Shown here: positions 1-9,100 of the stretch, in pieces
How the letters are laid out: each line of letters opens with the position of its first letter
Numbering within the stretch: position 1 is the stretch's first letter
Assembly: GCF_010548275.1 (NCBI RefSeq)
Contig: NZ_JAAGLT010000001.1
Coordinates: 186,001 to 250,000, forward strand
Direction: 5' to 3'
DNA length: 64,000 bases
From: Streptomyces sp. SID12488
Lineage (GTDB): Bacteria > Actinomycetota > Actinomycetes > Streptomycetales > Streptomycetaceae
Program-made: the position numbers and the translations under genes
The notes under the pieces: generated by a model
The model's input: the letters and a program-made list of their open reading frames with translations, nothing else
Told to the model about the DNA's origin: nothing
Database searches by the model: none

Positions 1-111
1 CGCCTCCTCGGCGCGGAAGCTGGAGACGCGCGCGAGGCCCGCCTCCGCGCAGGCGGCGAGCCAGGCGACGACGACCAGCGCTATGGCGCCGGTGACGAGT
101 TGGGGGTTCAT
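1..111 (-). CDS. Hemolysin-family / CBS-domain membrane protein, N-terminus only
   Basis: The 37 visible codons begin at an ATG that overlaps the ybeY stop by four bases (ATGA). They encode a short start, a hydrophobic stretch ([15 protein letters not shown]) typical of a first membrane segment, then VSSFRAEEA. This matches the start of the CNNM/CorC-type transporter or hemolysin-like proteins that follow ybeY in actinomycetes. The CBS domains would lie beyond the window edge. The family call rests mainly on gene order and this one segment. Confidence 0.7.
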   Translation of the reverse strand, partial: MNPQLVTGAIALVVVAWLAACAEAGLARVSSFRAEEA

Positions 112-608
112 GAGGTGACCGTCGGAGCGGGCGACGGACCGGTCATCCCCCGCTCGCCGCGCCAGCCGTCGACGATGGCGGCCTGGAGGCCGAACATCTC
201 GGCCTTCTCGTCCGGCTCCTCGTGGTCGTAACCGAGGAGGTGCAGCACGCCGTGGACGGTGAGGAGCTGGAGTTCCTCGTCCATGGAGTGCTGCGTCTCC
301 GCCTCCTTGCCCTGCTTCTCGGCGACCTCGGGACAGAGCACGATGTCACCGAGAAGCCCCTGCGGCGGCTCGTCGTCGTCCTTCGACGGCGGGCGCAGCT
401 CGTCCATCGGGAAGGACATGACGTCGGTCGGACCGGGCAGGTCCATCCACTGGATGTGCAACTGCTCCATGGCGTCGGCGTCCACGGCGATCACCGAGAG
501 CTCGGAGAGCGGGTGGATGCGCATCCGCGCGAGCGCGTAGCGGGCGATGTCGAGGATCGCCTGCTCGTCGACCTCGGTTCCGGACTCGTTGTTGACGTCG
601 ATCGACAT
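108..608 (-). CDS. ybeY: Endoribonuclease YbeY (rRNA maturation factor)
   Basis: Zinc-dependent endoribonuclease family acting in 16S rRNA 3'-end maturation and ribosome quality control. The 166-residue protein starts MSIDVNNES and carries the signature [11 protein letters not shown] near residues 118-128, whose three histidines bind zinc. The DVMSFP motif typical of the family is also present. A longer reading frame runs upstream to 734, but that part overlaps phoH and does not look like YbeY, so the ATG at 608 is preferred. It follows phoH by 13 bases and overlaps the next gene by four, so the three probably form one operon. Confidence 0.95.
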   Translation of the reverse strand: MSIDVNNESGTEVDEQAILDIARYALARMRIHPLSELSVIAVDADAMEQLHIQWMDLPGPTDVMSFPMDELRPPSKDDDEPPQGLLGDIVLCPEVAEKQGKEAETQHSMDEELQLLTVHGVLHLLGYDHEEPDEKAEMFGLQAAIVDGWRGERGMTGPSPAPTVTS

Positions 609-621
609 GGTGCTGGTTTGT

Positions 622-1680
622 CTACTTCCGCTTGTTACGGACGCCCTTGTGGGTGCCGTTCTCCGTACCGTTCTCGCTGTCGTACTTCTCGTACGCGTCG
701 ACGATACGGCCGACCAGCTTGTGCCGGACGACATCCTGGGAGGTGAGCCGCGAGAAGTGGACGTCGTCGAGGCCTTCGAGGATGTCCTGCACCTGCCGCA
801 GACCCGACTTCGTCCCGGAGGGGAGGTCGACCTGCGTCACGTCACCCGTGACCACGATCTTCGACTCGAAGCCGAGGCGGGTGAGGAACATCTTCATCTG
901 CTCGGCGGAGGTGTTCTGGGCCTCGTCCAGAATGATGAAAGCATCATTGAGGGTGCGACCCCGCATGTACGCCAGCGGCGCCACCTCGATCGTCCCCGCG
1001 GCCATCAGCTTCGGGATCGAGTCCGGGTCCAGCATGTCGTGCAGCGCGTCGTACAGCGGGCGCAGATACGGGTCGATCTTGTCGTAGAGCGTGCCGGGCA
1101 GGAAGCCCAGCCGCTCCCCCGCCTCCACCGCCGGGCGGGTCAGGATGATGCGGCTGACCTGCTTGGCCTGAAGCGCCTGCACGGCCTTCGCCATGGCGAG
1201 GTACGTCTTGCCGGTGCCCGCCGGGCCGATGCCGAAGACGATGGTGTGCTTGTCGATGGCGTCGACGTAGCGCTTCTGGTTGAGGGTCTTGGGGCGGATG
1301 GTGCGGCCCCGCGAGGACAGGATGTTCTGCGTGAGGACGTCGGCCGGGGTCTCCTGGCCGTCGCCCTCCCCGTTCCGGCTCGCTCTAAGCATGGCGATCG
1401 AGCGTTCCACTGCGTCCTCCGTCATCGGCTGTCCGGTGCGGAGCACCAGCATCATCTCGTCGAACAGCCGCTGGACGAGGGCGACATCGGCCGCTTCGCC
1501 AGTGGCGTTGACTTCATTGCCCCGGACATGGATGTCGACCGCCGGGAAGGCCTTTTCGATCACGCGCAGGAGGGAGTCGCCTGAACCCAGCAGGGACACC
1601 ATGGGGTGGGCGGCCGGGACGGTGAACTGCGCTCGTGCCTGCCCCCGCGCAGGGGGCTGAGCTGTGGGTGTCTGAGTCAT
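622..1680 (-). CDS. PhoH-like ATPase
   Basis: Cytoplasmic P-loop ATPase of the PhoH family (YbeZ type), usually encoded next to ybeY and linked to RNA metabolism. The 352-residue protein has an N-terminal region with a KH-like look, then Walker A GPAGTGKT near residue 153 and Walker [11 protein letters not shown] near 254. The tail is basic and low in complexity ([17 protein letters not shown]). Length and motif spacing are normal for the family. The start is the ATG at 1680; no strong ribosome-binding site is visible. Confidence 0.95.
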   Translation of the reverse strand: MTQTPTAQPPARGQARAQFTVPAAHPMVSLLGSGDSLLRVIEKAFPAVDIHVRGNEVNATGEAADVALVQRLFDEMMLVLRTGQPMTEDAVERSIAMLRASRNGEGDGQETPADVLTQNILSSRGRTIRPKTLNQKRYVDAIDKHTIVFGIGPAGTGKTYLAMAKAVQALQAKQVSRIILTRPAVEAGERLGFLPGTLYDKIDPYLRPLYDALHDMLDPDSIPKLMAAGTIEVAPLAYMRGRTLNDAFIILDEAQNTSAEQMKMFLTRLGFESKIVVTGDVTQVDLPSGTKSGLRQVQDILEGLDDVHFSRLTSQDVVRHKLVGRIVDAYEKYDSENGTENGTHKGVRNKRK

Positions 1681-1844
1681 GGGCCGGCCGTTTAGGCCTG
1701 CACGACCTCCTCAATGAGGCTCGCTTACCACGTGGGTAGCCTTCCGATCCCAGCCTACGACGGTGCACTGACAACGCCGTAGGGCTTTTCGCTCACGGTC
1801 CGGTGTACACGGTCACGGTCCGGCGTCCGTGGCCATGTTCCTGG

Positions 1845-1893
1845 GTCCGGCGTCCGGCGTCCGACGTCCGACGTCCGACGTCCGACGTCCGGC
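1845..1893. repeat. Seven tandem copies of a 7-bp unit
   Basis: Seven head-to-tail heptamers fill exactly 49 bases: two copies of GTCCGGC, four of GTCCGAC and a final GTCCGGC. They lie in the 231-base gap between phoH (starting at 1680) and the PfkB kinase (ending at 1912). The unit length is not a multiple of three and no credible gene covers it. It is probably a slippage-prone microsatellite. Confidence 0.9.
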
Positions 1894-1911
1894 AGGGTCA
1901 GGAGCCGGTGC

Positions 1912-3039
1912 TCACGCCGATCTGCCGAAGCCGATCGTCGGAACGGCCCGCCGCAGCGGCCAGGGGCGCGGCCTGGCGCTCCTGGGCACCAGGTCGGTCA
2001 GGAACGCGTACCGACGAAGCGCCGCCGGGTCCTGGTGCTCGTACGACTGGATCTCGCGCCACCAGGCCCCCACCTCTGACCAGCCGGGTGCGGAGAGGGA
2101 ACCGCCGAAGTCCTGGACGGAGAGGGCGGCGGTGAGGCCGGCGAAGGCGAGGCGGTCGGCGAGCGGCCACTCGGCGAGGGTGCCGGTGACGAAGCCCGCG
2201 ACGAAGACATCACCGGCGCCCGTCGGGTCGAGGGCCTCGACGGCGATGGCCGGCACCTCGGCCGTCTCCCCCGTCCGCCCGTCCACCGCGTACGCACCCT
2301 CCGCACCGAGGGTGACGACGGCGAGCGGCACGTGGTCGGTGAGGGCGCGGGCCGCTTTGCGGGGGCAATCGGTGCGGGTGTAGCGCATCGCCTCCTCGGC
2401 GTTGGGCAGGAACGCCTCGCAGTGCTCCAGGTCGGCGAGACCGGCGAGGTCCCAGCGGCCCGTGTCGTCCCAGCCGACGTCGCCGAAGATCCTGGCCCCC
2501 TTACGGGCGGCCTGGGCGATCCAGGGCGCGCGGACACCCGGGGTGAGGGAGGCGACGGCGGCCCGGGCGTGCGGCGGGCACTCCGGCGCCGGTTCCTCAT
2601 GAGGCGGCTCGTGGCCGTGGGAGACCATCGTGCGCTCACCCTCGTACGCCATCGAGACGGTGACCGGGGAGTGCCAGCCGGGGACCGTGCGTGAGGTGGA
2701 GAGGTCGATGTGCTCGCCCTGTTCGAGGGCGTCCCAGCAGTACTCCCCGTAGTGGTCGTCGCCGAAGGCGGCGGCGAGGGAGGTCCGCAGGCCGAGCCGG
2801 GCGAGCGCGGTGGCCATGTTGGCGACCCCGCCGGGGCTGGACCCCATCCCGCGCGCCCAGGACTCGGTACCGCGCACGGGGGCGGAATCGAGCCCGGTGA
2901 AGATGATGTCGAGAAAGACGGTGCCCGTCAGGTAGACATCCCACGGCGGTTCGCCGGGCGTGCGCAGGGCGGCCAGGGGATCGACCTGGGCCTGACGGTA
3001 GGACGATCCCTCTCCGGTGGACGCGGTGGACGCGATCAC
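1912..3039 (-). CDS. PfkB-family carbohydrate kinase
   Basis: Ribokinase/PfkB superfamily sugar or nucleoside kinase using ATP. The frame stays open to 3450, but that part is antisense-like sequence across the deaminase gene. The best start is the GTG at 3039 (VIASTAS), preceded by AGGGAG at good spacing, giving 375 residues. The glycine-rich substrate motif GSSPGGVANMATALARLG lies in the first third. The second PfkB signature with the catalytic aspartate (DPTGAGDVFVAGF) lies in the last third. The substrate cannot be told. The adjacent deaminase gene makes a purine-salvage link possible, but that is inference. Confidence 0.88.
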   Translation of the reverse strand: MIASTASTGEGSSYRQAQVDPLAALRTPGEPPWDVYLTGTVFLDIIFTGLDSAPVRGTESWARGMGSSPGGVANMATALARLGLRTSLAAAFGDDHYGEYCWDALEQGEHIDLSTSRTVPGWHSPVTVSMAYEGERTMVSHGHEPPHEEPAPECPPHARAAVASLTPGVRAPWIAQAARKGARIFGDVGWDDTGRWDLAGLADLEHCEAFLPNAEEAMRYTRTDCPRKAARALTDHVPLAVVTLGAEGAYAVDGRTGETAEVPAIAVEALDPTGAGDVFVAGFVTGTLAEWPLADRLAFAGLTAALSVQDFGGSLSAPGWSEVGAWWREIQSYEHQDPAALRRYAFLTDLVPRSARPRPWPLRRAVPTIGFGRSA

Positions 3040-3175
3040 GGTGCGCTCCCTGACGATGGTGCGGATCAGGCCAGTCTGCACCACACCACTGACAGCAGCC
3101 CGCCGCTTCCGCCCCGGAGTCTGCATGTGGCGCCTGGAGGGAGCACGCAGACCTCGAACTCGTACGCCCGAACTC

Positions 3176-4180
3176 CTACACCTCGAACTCGTACGCCTCC
3201 ACCTCGGCGAGGTACCGCGCCCGGCGCTCCTCGTCGTGTTCCAGGAACGACGCCAGGAAGGAGTTCCGCGCGAGCTCCCGCAGCCGCTCCTCACCCAGGC
3301 CCAGGGCTTCCCGTACCGCCCCGAAGTTGTCGCCGGCGTATCCGCCGAAGTAGGCGGGGTCGTCGGAGTTGACCGTGCACAGGAGGCCCGCGTCGAGCAT
3401 CGCGGGCAGCGGATGCCCGGCCAGGACATCGACGGCCCGCAACCGCACATTGGACAGCGGACACAGCGTCAGCGGTACCCGGTCCCGGACAAGCCGCGCG
3501 ACCAGCTCCGGGTCCTCCATGCAGCGCAGCCCGTGGTCGATCCGCTCGACGCCAAGGACGTCGAGGGCCTCGGTGATGTACTCGGGCGGCCCCTCCTCCC
3601 CCGCGTGCGCCACGCGCCGCAGCCCCATGCCCGCGGCGGCCTGGTACACCTCGCGGAACTTCACCGGCGGATGCCCGACCTCGGCGGAGTCGAGCCCGAC
3701 ACCGGTGATCCGGTCGAGGTAGGGCTTGGCCGCCTCCAGCGTCTCCATCGCCGACTCGGCGGACTCGTCGCGCAGGAAGCACATGATGAGCTGCGTGGAG
3801 ACACCGTGCGCCGCCTCGCTCTCCCCCAACGCCCGCCACAACCCGTCGACGACCGTCCCCATGTCCACGCCACGGGCGAGGTGGGCCTGCGGATCGAAGA
3901 AGATCTCCGCGTGCCGTACGCCCTGCGCGGCGGCCCGCGCGAGATAGGCGTTCGCGAGGTCCGCGAAGTCCTGCTCGGTGCGCAGGACGGCCATGAGCCC
4001 GTAGTACAGGTTCAGAAAGGACTGCAGGTCGTCGAAGAGATACGCCTTCCGCAGCTCGTCGGTGTCGGCGTACGGCAGCGAGACGCCGTTGCGCGCGGCG
4101 AGCGCGAAGGCCAGCTCGGGTTCGAGGGTGCCTTCGATGTGGAGGTGCAGTTCGGCTTTGGGGAGGGACATCAGGGACAT
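3176..4180 (-). CDS. ADA-family deaminase, adenine-deaminase-like
   Basis: Zinc-dependent purine deaminase of the adenosine/adenine deaminase superfamily, 334 residues. Visible are the N-terminal metal motif LPKAELHLHIEGTLEPEL, the catalytic HAGEEGPPEYI near residue 200, IDHGLR, CPLSNVRLRA and the late metal-binding SDDPAYFGGY. From memory these match the bacterial adenine deaminases, for example the Pseudomonas PA0148 type, better than classical adenosine deaminase. Automated annotation would probably say adenosine deaminase. A few codons after the ATG at 4180, a second methionine (MSLPKAE) is an equally good start. Confidence 0.88.
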   Translation of the reverse strand: MSLMSLPKAELHLHIEGTLEPELAFALAARNGVSLPYADTDELRKAYLFDDLQSFLNLYYGLMAVLRTEQDFADLANAYLARAAAQGVRHAEIFFDPQAHLARGVDMGTVVDGLWRALGESEAAHGVSTQLIMCFLRDESAESAMETLEAAKPYLDRITGVGLDSAEVGHPPVKFREVYQAAAGMGLRRVAHAGEEGPPEYITEALDVLGVERIDHGLRCMEDPELVARLVRDRVPLTLCPLSNVRLRAVDVLAGHPLPAMLDAGLLCTVNSDDPAYFGGYAGDNFGAVREALGLGEERLRELARNSFLASFLEHDEERRARYLAEVEAYEFEV

Positions 4181-4200
4181 CGAAGAATCGTACGACCGGT

Positions 4201-5109
4201 TTACCGCCGTTTAGGAACCGGCACCCTCAGCAGGTCGTGGGCGACGGTCAGCTCCCCCTCGTACCCCGCGGCCCGCGCCTGCCGCTCGAACTCGTCCGGG
4301 TCGGAGTAGCGCTGGCTGAAGTGGGTGAGGACGAGATGCCGTACGCCTGCGTCCCGGGCGACGGCCCCCGCCTGACCGGCAGTCAAGTGCCCGTGATCGG
4401 CGGCGAGTTGCTGATCCTCGTCGAGAAAGGTCGACTCGATGACGAGCAGGTCGCACCCCTCGGCGAGCGCGTGCACCCCGTCGCACAGCCGGGTGTCCAT
4501 CACGAACGCGAACCGCTGTCCGCGCCGCAGCTCACTGACGTCGTCGAGGGTGACGGACCCGAGGGAGCCCTCCCGCTGGAGGCGGCCGACGTCCGGCCCC
4601 TTGATCCCGTGCTCGGCGAGCAGCTCCGGCAGCATGCGGCGCCCGTCGGGCTCGACGAGGAGATAGCCGTAGGACTCGACGGGGTGCGAGAGCTTGCGTG
4701 CCTCGAGCCGGTAACCGCCCGCCTCCGCCAGCACCCCGCCGTCCCCCGCCACCGGCTCCTGCCTGATCTGGACGGTCTCACGGTAGGCGGTGGCGTACCG
4801 CAGGCGGTCGAAGAACTTCTGGCCGGAGCGCGGGTAGTGCGCGGTCACCTCGTGCGGGACACGGTCGAGGTTGATGCGCTGGATGACTCCGGCGAGCCCG
4901 AGCGAGTGGTCCCCGTGGAAGTGCGTGACGCAGATCCGGTTGAGGTCGTGGGCGGCGACCCCGGCACGCAGCATCTGGCGCTGCGTGCCCTCGCCGGGAT
5001 CGAAGAGGAGCCCCTCGCCGTCCCAGCGGAGCAGGTAGCCGTTGTGGTTGCGGTGCCGGGTGGGTACCTGGCTGGCGGTGCCGAGGACCACCAGTTCACG
5101 TGCGGACAA
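4201..5109 (-). CDS. rnz: Ribonuclease Z (tRNA 3' endonuclease)
   Basis: Metallo-beta-lactamase-fold endonuclease that trims tRNA 3' trailers; 302 residues, close to the bacterial norm. The sequence shows [19 protein letters not shown] at the N-terminus, the metal motif [11 protein letters not shown] near residue 63, a later MDTR, and [10 protein letters not shown] near the end. The track-compatible start is a TTG at 5109 ([10 protein letters not shown]). AAGG lies about 13 bases upstream, and no better in-frame ATG precedes the conserved core. It sits 20 bases from the deaminase. Confidence 0.95.
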   Translation of the reverse strand: MSARELVVLGTASQVPTRHRNHNGYLLRWDGEGLLFDPGEGTQRQMLRAGVAAHDLNRICVTHFHGDHSLGLAGVIQRINLDRVPHEVTAHYPRSGQKFFDRLRYATAYRETVQIRQEPVAGDGGVLAEAGGYRLEARKLSHPVESYGYLLVEPDGRRMLPELLAEHGIKGPDVGRLQREGSLGSVTLDDVSELRRGQRFAFVMDTRLCDGVHALAEGCDLLVIESTFLDEDQQLAADHGHLTAGQAGAVARDAGVRHLVLTHFSQRYSDPDEFERQARAAGYEGELTVAHDLLRVPVPKRR

Positions 5110-5159
5110 AGGAAGTTACCGACCTTGATTCGTTGTGCCGACCACTCCGGCTACTCCGA

Positions 5160-5534
5160 CTACCCGGGCGGCCACTGCAGGCCGCGCCCGCCGAGGATGT
5201 GCGCGTGGGCGTGGAAGACGGTCTGGCCGGCGCCGCTGCCCGTGTTGAAGACGATGCGGTAGCTGTCCAGCTTCTCCTCGCCGGCGATCTCCCCGGCCTC
5301 GCGCAGCACATCGGCGGCGATGCCGGGTTCGGCGGCGGCGAGGGAGGCCGCGTCGGGGTGGTGGACCTTGGGGATCACCAGGATGTGCGTCGGCGCCTGG
5401 GGGTTGATGTCCCGGAAGGCGAGGGTCGTTTCGGTCTCCCGGACGATCGTCGCCGGGATGTGCCCCGCGATGATCTTGCAGAACAGACAGTCGTCCTGCG
5501 GTGCCCCGCTCTCGTCCGCGTCCTCGTCCCGCAT
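5160..5534 (-). CDS. HIT-family nucleotide-binding hydrolase (HinT-like)
   Basis: Small cytoplasmic histidine-triad protein, 124 residues, of the type that hydrolyses nucleoside phosphoramidates. CLFCKIIAGHIPA lies near the N-terminus and the histidine triad FHAHAHILGGRGLQWPPG closes the protein. It ends 50 bases before rnz. The 234 bases between its start and the Rhs scrap at 5769 hold its promoter region; I see no further gene there. This gene is the last core gene before the accessory island. Confidence 0.95.
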   Translation of the reverse strand: MRDEDADESGAPQDDCLFCKIIAGHIPATIVRETETTLAFRDINPQAPTHILVIPKVHHPDAASLAAAEPGIAADVLREAGEIAGEEKLDSYRIVFNTGSGAGQTVFHAHAHILGGRGLQWPPG

Positions 5535-5768
5535 GCGTGTGCCTCCTCGCGCCCGGCGATCAGTACGTGGGCATGGTATCGAGCGACTACGGCACCACGA
5601 CTCGGCGGTCAGCCCTGTCCCTCTCCTTTCGATGTCCTCAACATGCAGATCACATGCCCTGGCCTACCCGCTACCGGATGCCCCCGCGTTCACTTCAACC
5701 GAAGCCGTACTGCACAGAAATAATCTCCGCGGCCACCACGGGGACATTGCCCGAACAGGCTCGCCGCC

Positions 5769-5861
5769 CTACGCAGCGAGGACCCGGTCAACGGAGAGAA
5801 GACATCCATTGACCGGGTCGTACCCGCAGGTGCCGATGTGGGTAGGTGCGGTATCGGTGGC
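5769..5861 (-). pseudogene. Orphan scrap of an Rhs/YD core end
   Basis: Read on the minus strand, 30 codons give TDTAPTHIGTCGYDP, then a few codons, then LLSVDRVLAA and a TAG stop. This aligns with the core end of the intact Rhs gene, which reads DTGLTHVGAREYDP and FLSVDPVLAPDD. No start codon or preceding YD repeats remain. The scrap lies 60 bases downstream of the immunity gene, where Rhs loci often keep displaced toxin-tip cassettes. No toxin sequence follows it, so it is dead or truncated. Confidence 0.8.
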
Positions 5862-5920
5862 GGTAAGTTCCCATTGTTCCGCTGACCCACCAGTCGACAA
5901 GCCAGCAGATAGAGTGCCTG

Positions 5921-6181
5921 CTAAGACCCCTTCCAGAAGGCGCGCTCTTCCAACCTCCCGAACCGCGCCTGCCCTGAGGAGAGGTCTACCAAAATCGGCC
6001 AGCAGTCCAGCAATTGGTGCTCGCCAGTGGTCAGGAATTGCGAAGAGTTGTACGGCGCGATAAGAACACCCTCCCTTACCCGTACTCTATTCCAGTCGAT
6101 CGCCAGTTCGGGCTCGCTAAACTTTCGGCTTGCGTGCAGAAAATTCTCCGCGACCAAGCGACCCTGCTCTTCCGAAATCAT
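5921..6181 (-). CDS. Small immunity protein, Imm35/YrhB-like
   Basis: 86 residues from the ATG at 6181, whose first base is the last base of the Rhs stop (TGATG). A TTG one codon upstream is also possible. The protein has no signal or membrane segment. It begins with helical sequence (EEQGRLVAENFLHA) and ends in a strand-rich half with CWPILVDLSSGQARFG, resembling YrhB/Imm35-type immunity proteins. Position and tight coupling to the toxin gene make the immunity role likely. The exact family is less sure. Confidence 0.75.
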   Translation of the reverse strand: MISEEQGRLVAENFLHASRKFSEPELAIDWNRVRVREGVLIAPYNSSQFLTTGEHQLLDCWPILVDLSSGQARFGRLEERAFWKGS

Positions 6182-9100
6182 CAATCTGTCCTCATGAACG
6201 AGTAGCTATCCCACGTGGACGCATGACCTGCGTTCCCAGATTGCCCATCCAGAAACGTCACTCTTCCATCAAGGTTAGTCACGTTGAACACGTGGCCACC
6301 ATCGGAGTCCTTACCCCATACGATACCTCGGGCCCCAGGCCCAGCCTTTTGCATGTCGGTTACGATATTCGAAAAACTTCTGTTTCGAAACTTTCTGCCG
6401 TAGAAATCCTCAATCACCTTTTCGGAGCCACGCTCAAGCGTGGGGATAGCGTTCGAACGTGCCCCGTTGGCCATGAGCTGATCAAGCGAAACCACGCACG
6501 CTCGGCAATTCAGTTCGCCTCCGCCCGGGTTAATGAGAATCTTGAGTCCTGTTTCGGGAGCGTAGTATTTACCTCCCAGGATAGTGGAACGAGCCGCACT
6601 GTATCCACCGACGCCAACTGCGGCCCCGCCGCCAACTGCAAGACTTCCGCCGGATGCACCACCGGTTGCTATTTCTGCGATTTCCGCAGCGCATACCGGG
6701 GCTGTGGCCAGGCATCCCTCGGCCAGAACTGCAAGTACAGGGGCGGCGGCCACGACCACTGCCACGGCCCCGACGACGCCCAGCACGACCTTCTGCCAGG
6801 TCGCTAGCTTCCCTGTGTCTGGTAGGTCGTGGGCGTTCGGGTCGTAGTTAGGATTTGTCCCCATTGCCCAGCAGGACCGGCACTGCCACCCCTCCCGTTC
6901 CTGAGGTTTCGGGTCAGGTCCCTTCTTGAACACCACCTGCGCCGACTTGTGGCCCCCGTCCGTGCGAACCGTGACGGTCATGCTGCCGCTTCCGGTGCCG
7001 CCGCCCGCCTTCTGGTATTGGAAGGTCTGGGTGTAGGTCTGGGTGGAGTGGTAGACCCAGGTCCCGTTGGGGCCCATCGTCATGTAGTCGTGGTACCGGC
7101 CGCCGTTCCCGTCGCTGCACCCGCGCTCGCAGTCCGTAATGGGCCGCAGGCCGGTCGGGTCGGACAGGGTGACGGGGGTGTTGTTGGCGTAGGCGTAGCC
7201 GTTGAGGGACTCGTGGTCGTCAGGAGCGAGGACGGGGTCGACAGAGAGGAAGCGCCCGGCGGCCGGGTCGTATTCGCGGGCACCGACGTGGGTGAGTCCG
7301 GTGTCAGCGTCGGTGGGTTTACCGAGGAACCCCTTGTCGTCGGGCCAAGCCGAGGGGGTTACGCCGCGAGACTCGCCAAAGGGCTTGGTGTAGCGGCGGG
7401 TGACGGCCTGGGTGGTGGCATCCACGGTCATCGAGGCGGTGCCGTGATGGTCGTCGACCATCCAGGACAGACCGGACTCAGTACGGACGGCGGTGGCACC
7501 ACCGGCCGGGTAGTAGCGCTGGGCGGTGAACTTCTTGGCGACCGTGTCGTAGTGGAGCTCCTGACCGCCCAGATAAAGGACGGTCTTGCCGGGGCCTCGA
7601 CGGATAAGGAGTTCGCCGTTGGCATCGTAGAGATAGTCGGTGGTCTTGGTGCCTTCGGTGAGGCGGGTGAGCTCTCCCTCAATGTCCCAAGTGAGGATCT
7701 GCGCGGTACCGGTGCTGCCGTAGCGCTTGGTGGTGTTGCCTTGCTCGTCGTAGGTGTACGTCTTGACAGTGCCGCCGTCTACGGTGACGGAGGTCAGGGT
7801 GTGCGGCTGGCCGCCGCCGGTGGCGTTGACGGCCGGGTAACCGTATGCGGTCGCGGTGTCACCAGTAGCCTTGCGCTCAGTCTGGGTGTCGCGCAGGCCG
7901 CCGGGCTTGAAGGTCCAGCTAGTCCAGTACGGAGCCGGCCCGCCGAGGGCGCTCGCCGAGCGGGCGGTGGCGCAGTCGTTGGAAGACGGGGTCCAGGCTT
8001 CGGTCAGACGGCGGTAGCCGTCGTAGGCGAAGCACTGGGTGTCCTTGCCGTTGGCATTGTCAGTGATCGACTTGACGTTGCCAGAGATGTCGTAGATGTA
8101 GTCGACGTCGTTCGTGTAGCCGGTGTTGGTCTGATCGACGGTGTGGGTGTTGGTCAGCCGACGGGTGCCGTCCTCGTAGCGGTTGAGGATCTGGAGCTGC
8201 TTGGCGCCTGTGGAGGTACCCAGACGGGTTTCTTCGATCTCGCCGTACGGGGAGTAGCCGATGTTCTGAACGTAGTCGGTCATGCCGTCGGTTCCGGTGA
8301 CCATGCCGAGGCTGTTGTAGCTGTTGGTCACGGTCTCGGCGGGAAGGCTAGCCACTGCCGGCATCGAGGTGGACTGGACGGTGCCGTCGATGTTGTAGGC
8401 GGTGGACGTAGTGAACGTCTGCGGTGCACCGCCGATGGCAACTAGGTCGTCGGTAGCGGCAATGCCGGTCCTGGTGCCCTTGGCACGGCCGAGGGTGTCG
8501 TAGCCAGTGACGATCTGGTAGTAGATCTTGCCGGTCGTGCCGCCGACATACCGGATCGAAGCAGTCGGCAACCCCTTGGCGAGCGAGTCGTAGGTGAACT
8601 TGGTCAGCTGGTGGGCATTGTCCTTCGCCCCGTCCCAGGTGCCGATCTTGCGGCCGAGCTCGTCGTAGTCGGTGATCAGTGTGCGGGACACGCCGTCGAG
8701 AGTTGCGGTAGCCGTCAGCGCCTGGTCGACGTCGTTGTAGGTGGTGTCGACTTTGCCCTTGTCGGGATCGGTGGAGGTGGTCTTGCGACCGCGCAGGTCG
8801 TAGCCGTACGTCCAGACCGCCCCGTCCGGTCCGGTCATCTTCTTGAGTTGGCCGCCGGGGGTGTAGTCGTACAGGGTGCGGGTGTAGTCGGTGCCGGTCG
8901 GGATCGGGCCGCCGTATTCACGGCGCTCGGTGATTCGGCCACGGGCATCGACCATCGTCAGGGTGCCGGTACCACCTGCGGCGGCGGTGACAGCAGTACG
9001 GTCGCCCTGCTCGTCCGTCTTGGTGCGCCACTTCTCCTGGTCGTAGACCCGGAAGATCGATTCGGTGGCGCGGCCAGCGGCGTCAAAGACCGTCTCGGCA

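Noticed and set aside
1845..1893. Tandem repeat as a CRISPR array
   Set aside because: Seven-base units without spacers; a microsatellite, not a CRISPR.
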